This document shows positions 24,801-33,800 of a stretch of DNA of 42,137 nt, piece after piece. The stretch covers positions 1-42,137 of the forward strand of contig JAAAKB020000028.1 of assembly GCA_010014835.2 (NCBI GenBank), written 5' to 3'. Each line of letters begins with the position of its first letter. The first letter of the stretch is position 1. This stretch comes from Apostichopus leukothele (Eukaryota; Echinodermata; Holothuroidea; Aspidochirotida; Stichopodidae). The notes under the pieces were generated by a model that was not told the DNA's origin, searched no databases, and was given only the letters and a program-made list of their open reading frames with translations. The position numbers and the translations under genes are program-made.

Positions 24801-27800
24801 CAGCCCTGATAATACAAGTTACTCACCAGATGGTCTTGGAGCCCGAACTCCCTCTGTAGGTAGCTTAGAGGTAGGGAACTGCTTCTCTTTTGAAAGTCCA
24901 AATGCAAACCAGGAAGAATACAGAAAGCTCTCTGCATCGACTGCCAGAAGCGTTTCACCTCAATCTCATGAAAATATTTATGATGGTGGAAATGTGGTGA
25001 CTGAGTTATGCTCACCAATTTGGTGCTTAGCCTGTGATGAAGAAGTTTTGATTGTTGGATGTTCAGATGGTAAGATAGAGGTAAGTCTAATTATGGCTGT
25101 TATCTGTGATGTGCATGCTCATATTCATTGAGTCAGTGTGGACTCCTGCATTTATTACAGAATCATTCCCTATATCCTATATTGTGGGACTCTATTACTC
25201 TGAACTTGTAGCTCTAAGGCACAAAGAGTGTGGTTATTTCAAACGGCTGTATTAATTTTAAATAGGCCATCAGTAAACCCAAAAAAACTTCATATCACTT
25301 TGTATGAGCAATTGTTTACACTTTCAAATATGACAATGCAATGGTCTGCATTGTCCAACATCTGTGCCAGTGTAACCTTAAGTTTTGACTTCTTAATGAG
25401 CAGTGGTGGTTGGTATTTGTAAGAAGCATACTAATTAGGTAAAATTATTATGGAACTGACTTGGATAGGTGACATCATTGGCAGTGTAAAGGTTCAATTC
25501 CTGTTTAATAAGGTTAGGTTTTATCTGGGACATTTATCGAATGCACCTACATTGTAATGTCTCAGTCAGAAAAAAAAAAGTTCTAGACTTGTGTTGAAAA
25601 GGATTTCATTAACATTCCAAGGTGGTTCCAACTCCATCAATCCCTCTACCCGTCCTTTGAACCGCTGGACAATTGGTTGGAAAACACCTAAGAAACAATA
25701 GATTAGAAAAATACCAAACTAGTAATATAATCATAAAAATTAAAATAGGATAACAAAAGTAGTCTGCAAACATATACACTCAAGCTACTGATGCAATCTC
25801 ATTGTTGAGCCACTGTTTACTGAGACAAGATTTAGGTATGCTTTAAGAAACTGAATCTATGTGATGGTGTGTGTGCGTGTATGTATGTGACACTTGCTTT
25901 TAACACTCAAAAAGTTAATGGTGGATTAAATTCATACTTGGTATGTGGATCCATCTTATTGAGTACAAGAAACCAATTGTTTCTATGTGAAGTTCAATAG
26001 TCGTTTGGGGTCAACAGAGTTCAAAGTTTGAGAACTTTGTGAGCACAATAACTCAAAAAGTACATATTTGTTGTACTTCATGCATGGTATGCCTTCACCT
26101 TGTTGAGTACAAGAACCCAATTGGTAGAGGTCAAAGGTCATTTGCAGTCAACATGTAAATGATAGTCTGAAAGTCTTATAAACACAAAAACACAAGAAAT
26201 ACATTCTTTTGTGAACTTCATACGTAGTATGTAGATACACTTGGGGAGTGCAAGAATCCTATTAAATTGGTAGAGGTCAAAGGTCACATAAGGTCAGCAA
26301 GGCATCAAAGTATGAAAACCATTTAACACGATAACTCTAAAACTAAAATATGAGATTCTTTTGGTGAACATAATTTGGTCTAATACAGTTCGGTTTAGTT
26401 ATGTGAAGAGGCTCTGTATGTCTTCAAAGAAACATCTGGCATCCAGGTAATGAAATCTGTGTCAGAGTTAATACTATTGCTTTAAACCTGCTTTTAAACC
26501 TATCAGTTTTTACCCTGTGAGCTTCAAGGGGTCAACAATTTATCTTAAATGGTACAAACTGGTAAGGGGTCAAAATGGTGGATAAATTGGCCATTTTCTC
26601 AAAGATATTTCACAATTCTTAACAATGTCATGTAACTTGCAACAATAATTAAAGCAATTTGTTTGCTCAAAATTGGCAAAATGTTTCTATATTTCACATT
26701 GGGAGACTGTTTTTTCTGGATATTGAAAAATTTTGGTTTAAAATTCTATACTGTAAAATCCTTATGAGTGATTGACATGGTTGGCGCCTTAGAAGGGATT
26801 GCTGCAAACTTTTTCGGCAATCACATAATTCTTGGACAAATTTATCTCACTTGCTTCTACATTAGTCTGTTCTTTTGAATTTTGAGCAAATTGTATGGCA
26901 AGGAATCACAAAGGTAACTGGCTTTCTGGTTCTTATACAAAGTAATTATGCCTTGCTCTGGCTGTGACTTGGAGACTGGGGCTATATGAACTCAATTTTT
27001 CCCATTACTGTTTAAGGTCTCTCTTGGGTAACAGCAATCCTTGAAAAGTGTTAAACATCTACCAAATGTACTAACCTTGTAATGTCTGTGGAGTTAGCCA
27101 TCAAGTAGGTTGACAAAGCTCTAGTCAGCTGAGGGATATCTTTAGTGAAGATAATCTATATTTCTTATGTCTTTCGGGGCATCTTTAGTAGTTCTGGCAA
27201 TACAACAGTCCAGATTTAAAATATTTGTACCTTAATTCAGAAATGATATTTGGTACTCACTCAGAAGAGATGGGAGAATTTGTAATGTTGATGTTGAGCA
27301 CTGACATACTGTTTTAATATTTTCAGTTGTGGGATGTGAACTATGGCCTTTTTCTGTCATGCTATGAGGAATCTAACATTGGTGTGACGGACATGATGCT
27401 GCGACGCAACCAGCTGGTGGTATCAAGATTGGATGGTACCCTTCAATTCCTCCTAATTTGTCGGAAAGGAGGCAATTGCAGCTTCCCTCACAATCCTCTT
27501 TCTCCTGGCATACCTGTTCAGAGTATGATTCTTTATTCTTTTACTATTATAAACTTCATTCTAAATAATCTGCAAGGGCTCAAACTGAATTTGTGATCAT
27601 AGGTACAGATTGCAAGGAACTAGGATTAATGCTACTGGGGTGGCCAAACATCTCCCAATTCATGAAATATGAAAGTAAATATTAAAGTTACTTGTACTGC
27701 TTAATTGAAGCTTTTATGAAGTCGGGTAAATTGCTTTAAAAAAGAAAAGCAAAGGGGAAACTGTAACTTACCAACAAACCCTATACCATTTCCCTATATA

Positions 27801-30800
27801 CACAGCCTAGACGTTTGTGTTTGTTTATGTAACACTTGGCCTCTGTAAAAACTATAAATTGTAAAGGCATTTTTAGCTTGAGAATATGTCAAATCTGGTT
27901 TGTTTAAGAGAAAATCATCATTGAATTTTGTTTTCATTGATGCTTTTAGTACCTTGACTGGTTAGTGATTGTTAATTTGTCTATAGGTCCAATGACCTTT
28001 TCAAATTGTCCTCATATTTACAGTTATCACACTTGCATTGACTTTTCACAAAAAGATTGGTAGCATTAAAGGTATTGTTATTTCAAGTCTTTGAGGTCAC
28101 TAGCACCATTTCAAACAGTTCAGGTTGGTTTTCAGAAGGCCTCAGTATATATGCCACAGATTCTTACCTATCTGAATATGAAGTAGTCTAATCCAGCAGA
28201 AATCTCCATCTGCTCTTTTGATTTCATTTGACTAGAGCTTTCGTTCCTTCCTCATTGAGGAGATGACAATATACACATATAATGAGTCATTAATCTGTCA
28301 CCCTGTTTCAGAATTGATTTGTCCACTAATGGTCATTTGACATAATAGATAGAGATATTGCAATCACTGACTCAACTGAAATCAATAACTAATAATGACT
28401 TGACAGGAATTTAAAATGAGGTTAACTATTGAATGATTTACTTTCTTGATTTAGAAACTATTCTAAGCTATTGGTGTGTTTCTGCATATTAGATGGAGTC
28501 AACAGTAGCAGCTATGGTGTAACAGTGGATGCTGAGTTGTTCTTAATCAACACTTTAAGGGAGCACAAAGGACCAATCAACAAGTTGCTACTAACAAAAC
28601 ACAAAGTGATCTCTGCTGGACAAGATCACCTCATTAAAGTAACTTTTTTATACAGTTTAATCATTTATGCCCTTATCCATGCTATACTGTAACTTCAAAC
28701 TGTCCTTAAAACAGAATTGCTTTTTCTAGGAAAGAGATTGAGATGTCATATTTCTTGCTGTAAATGTGTTACACATCTTGAAATATTGTTCACTTAATTT
28801 CCATTTTTCCTGTAATAAAGATGTTGTTGGCATTATTTGGATGAACTACAAAAGTGACAATTAAATCATAGTTTTTATTCTTCACTGAAAGCAAAAAGAT
28901 TGAAATATATCAAGAAGGTATTTTTGAATATTAATGTGTATCTTGTCCAACCCTTGTCACGTAAGGTCCACAAGTGATTACTACACACAAAAATACCTCT
29001 GTGATGGTCAGGGGAGCTGGATTTCTATGATATTCTGGTTTTGACTTGTGGCATTTCAGTCAATTTTAAAACATGAATGTGAAAGCCTCTCGGCTTGTTC
29101 GTATTTGTTGACAAATTCAACTTCTGTAGTTGAAGCATAACTATAACTCCTCATCATTGTATAACATCAGCTTAATATTCTTGTTATTCTGCTTTAACAG
29201 GTTTTCTCATTAGATGGTAACGAGCATCATCACACTTTCTATGGTCACATGGGGAGTGTTACAACCCTTGGCTACAATGGGGTATGTTTCTATGCCGTTA
29301 AGACCATGATTCTAATGAAACATAGCAGTAAAACAGATATTGGATACTTGAATATCTTTGGGTAAAGTAGAAACCAGATAACATAATTACTACAGAGGAT
29401 GGGGTATCTTTCCATAGTAATGAACACTTCATATCCATGTAGGGTTATCGTACGTCCCAATCAATCTGGATTGTCCCTGTTTTCTAAAGGTCTTTGTGGC
29501 ATTCTAAAATATCACTGTTTTTAAGATATGCAAACTCAAAAAGTACACATGCAGTATGCAGCACTATAGGTGACACACAAATATGATTGATGGCTGCATA
29601 TTACCTCCACAAATTTCGTAGCAAAAGCTTTGTGACATGGTCTAATAGTCGCAACAAGTACTAACAGTATGTTAATGTAGCTATTTCAGGATACTATTAC
29701 TTTGCTGTAACTTTGTTTAGATCATACTGCTATATTTAGTTAGTACTAACTTGTTAGTCATCCAGCTGCACTGTCAGATAGTGTCAACTTTTCAATAAAA
29801 GCAAAAATAAAGTTTGTTAACCCTGTATCCATGATAGAAATCTTGATCATGATGTTATAGACAGAGTCATCCTTTGACTATTAACAGCAGAGCGTATCCA
29901 TTTGATTTGTTAAGACAGAAAAGTCTAGCTACTATCATCCTTTCTTGAATCTTCAGCTGTCTCCTAGCATCATTGCCAGTGGCTCCACAGATGGTACAGT
30001 ATGTACATGGGACCTGGAAACAGGTCGCCAGGTTCATAGGATGAAAGGTCATCATAGCACTGTATTAGATGTGAATCTGACCAAGGCCCACATTGGCAGC
30101 ATTGGTATGGACAGTAAATTCTGTATCTGGGACCAAAGGCAGGGCCTTCTTCTGCACACAATTCAGTTTGTGAGTTTTTACATTTTCTTTTTACTTTTTG
30201 TGACTGTCTGATATGTTTTGCAATGTGGTAGAGGGCATGAGTAATAGCTAGAGTCCCTTTATAGACAAACTGTAGAATTGTTGATCCCAAAAGTAGCAGG
30301 TCAGGTAGTTATTACCTCCATCTGTACTCCAATTGATGCTTACCACAGGTTTTTACACAGTATACAACATATATGTCTTGGTATGAGGCAAGCCGAATGT
30401 TTTTCAAACTTAGTTATGAATTTTGGGGTTTTAAGCTGTGCCAATGTACATGAATGGACATCCAATGATTAAGACTTCCAAAAGCACCACATTTTGATGT
30501 GATGTTAATAATAAGCAGCCCTCAAGTATTTGTTCATCTAGTCGTACATGACGTCATGAAGTTAAGAAGCCAGCGGGGATTCATTCCTGTACAATGTGAA
30601 ACTGCTAAATGTAATAATACCACTATTGTTTGACTAGTGGTGTGGCATCTAAGTCAAAGAAGCATCTCATGCTTAGCTTGTTTGCTTGCTTTCAAATTGC
30701 TCTGAGAAAACAGAAAATAATAAAAAGAATAACATATGTACTTGTATTGAGTTTTACATCAGAAAGTATCTCAAAGCACTTTACATGGACTATATTAAAA

Positions 30801-33800
30801 TCCTATAAAGTACAAATATAAGATACATACAGAGTAATAAAAGGTAAGAAAGTAGTCAAATCAAAATCAGAAAATAAATCAATCAATCAATCTATTACTG
30901 AAACTAATGCAAACAAGGTAAAGACATATAAAAACAAGATCAGTCATTAAAGTACATTATAAATAGAAGGTGGGTAAAGACAAAGTGCCAGCGACAGGGC
31001 ATTTCATAGATGTGGTGTACAAATATGAAATGCCCTATCACTGTAAAATGTAGATTTACTGCATGGTTGGTGAAGGGCTGGGGCTTTCCAGTGAATAATG
31101 CACCCACTACAGCCCCATGTCAACAGTTCACACAAGTAGGTCGGAACAAGCATAAAGTATTGAAAATGATTCACTGTTTAATTGGCAGCCATTGCAGTAC
31201 TCTCAATACTGGAGTAAACTGATCACCTTTCTTGGTTTTGGTGATTAAACGAGCAGTTCGTTGATTTCACAGGCTGGGAGACAAAACAGAACACTATTGT
31301 GGTAATCTAAACGACAAGTAACAAAGGCATGAACCAGTTTTTCAGTAGAATGTTGGTCAAGAACATAACCAAACTTACCAATTATGTAAATTGCAAAAGA
31401 TGCTGACCTACAAGCACTCACAACATGAGCAGACATGACAACATTTATTTAAAATATAACACCAAGATTATGGACTTCAATTGAAGGTTCGATACTGATG
31501 CCACCTTAACAAGAAGGAGGAACATTTGCCTTTACTACCAAACTTCAAAGTGAAATTCACCATCTCAGTTTTTTGTCATTCAAAACAAGCATATTATTAT
31601 GCATCCACTGTGGTGGATTTCTTGAACACATGATTCAATCATGGCAACATGGAGCTAAACTCCCCTTACAAGTGACATACAACTGGCATCATCGACATGT
31701 AGCATACATGTACTTCAAACCATGACAGAGTATGATATCCTCCAGGGGTGCAGAGTATAAACTAGAGTACAGGTCCTAAGACCAAACCCTGGGATACACC
31801 ACAACCAAGAGGCACAGTATTCACCAAACTCATCAGGAACAATTTATGATCCCAACACAGTAACAAATGTGCTCTCCTGTACCTCTGTAATCTGATGGGG
31901 TTTTCAAGCATGTTTCATCTGATTTCATGTAACTGAACTTCTTTGGACTTTCTAGTATATTTAAGAAATGTGAAATATTTACTTACTTTACTTTTACTTC
32001 CAAACTTTGCTTTTGACATTGGAGAGTCCGTTTTCAGGAATAAGAATTTCAGTCGTTTTCTCAGGATATTATCAACTTCCCTAGAAAGGTGTCATGTTCA
32101 TGTGAAGGAAGCAAACTACATAAAGAAATATTATGAATGCAGCAAGTAGCTAGATTCTAACAGTCTATAACATTGAGTAAATGTAGGGTTACCCAGAGCC
32201 TTGTATGTCTCTGGAGCAACATCTACAGTGAAACCAAGTTATATGATGATGAAGTTTGTTGTTACTTTCAGGATCCAGGGTGTAGCTGTACCTTGGTACC
32301 ATTAGCTGACAAGCTCTTCATTACTGCTGCTCAGGTAAGTACAATCAAGTGAGAAGTGAATAGTCTGCTCAGTGAATTCTTACTCTACTGTGGCCTTTTA
32401 AGGCTATCAGCTTCCTAGTTGTTCTTCTAGTGGCAATACATGCTCTCTTTGCAGGTTCTGAACAAAATGTAATTTACTACAGTAAACCTAATGTATGGTA
32501 TTGCTGTACAAAAAACTAGAAGCAAAGTTGTGTACCAATCAAAGTGAACAATGTTGAATTTATGGCCTGATTATTCAGTACTACCCATTCATTTGAAGCA
32601 GAAGCCCCAAGCCTGTACACATATTTGGGACAAGGTTTTGCAAGCAGAGCTCTGTTGTACAGGTATCCATAAACATGTAGAAAATATATCAATTTTGTTT
32701 TTGTCTTACTTGTTAAGAATCTTTAGCATTAGTCTGAAGTAAACTATGCCATTAGTTGCTATGCCTATGAGGTGTCCGTATTATTTGTAGGAAGAAAGGT
32801 GATAACAAACTTTGTAGAAGGCACTAGTGACAAGCAATATTTTGAACACCTGTTTATTGACTACTTATCAAGAATGGTTTTACATCAATTGATGTCTTTT
32901 AAGAGAAACAAATGCAACATACATATGTTCTTCAAGATAATCTATATATGTATAAAAACATATATATATATTTTATTGTCACTCAGTTTTTTTTATTGAA
33001 GAGCTCAGAAAAATTTACTTTTTTTTTCGTGTACTCAACTATACTCTGTGAGACTTTTCGTGTAAGGCATCTGTACAACTTTTGTAGAAAAAGAAAAGAA
33101 AAAAAGGAAAAGGAGTTGAAAGTTTTCATGAATGAAACATTGATATGCATAAGTTTTGTGGAAATCTAATATGCATTGTCAATCAGGAAGTAACACAAAT
33201 TTGTTATGAAACAGATCACTGATGTAAGCTTGGCCACTTTCATTAAATACATGCTTAATTTATTAAAGCAACTGAATACCCAATTTTTAAGTATCAACAA
33301 GTGCTTGCAAGAGCACAGTAACTGAGACAAGAATAAAAAATTGACCATAATCCTTGCTCTAGCAACTGAGCTATGCAATCCTGAGAAGATGAAACTTTCT
33401 TCTAAATGTTTCTTCAGTGGGAAGTGTGTGGACAACTTAGTCAGATGCCACAGTATCTTTCATTCTTTGTTACAAGCAGTTTCACCCCAATTGCTCATTT
33501 GATACAACATGTAAATCAGAAAAGTGTAAACAGACATGATCAACAGAAACCTTACCAGCAACATTGAAATAGCCAGCACACCAGTGTTAACAGTTAAAAT
33601 TGACCTACTTTGGTGGTATTTTGTGATTGTACCTGGCAACAGTAGAATGATTGATGGAACCATGGCAATTGAGATGCAATTCAGATTACAGAGAACATTA
33701 AAAACTATGTTAACATTCCAAACATACCAGGTTTCAAGTGTAAATCAACAAAACAATTATAATAGCCTTACACTGTGTTCACATCAGATAATGTGCTCCT

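Noticed and set aside
24731-25018. 95-codon minus-strand frame opposite exon 16
   Set aside because: It is the antisense shadow of the well-supported SCAP linker exon.
29970-30290. 106-codon minus-strand frame opposite exon 20
   Set aside because: Antisense shadow of a WD40 exon with clear homology on the plus strand.
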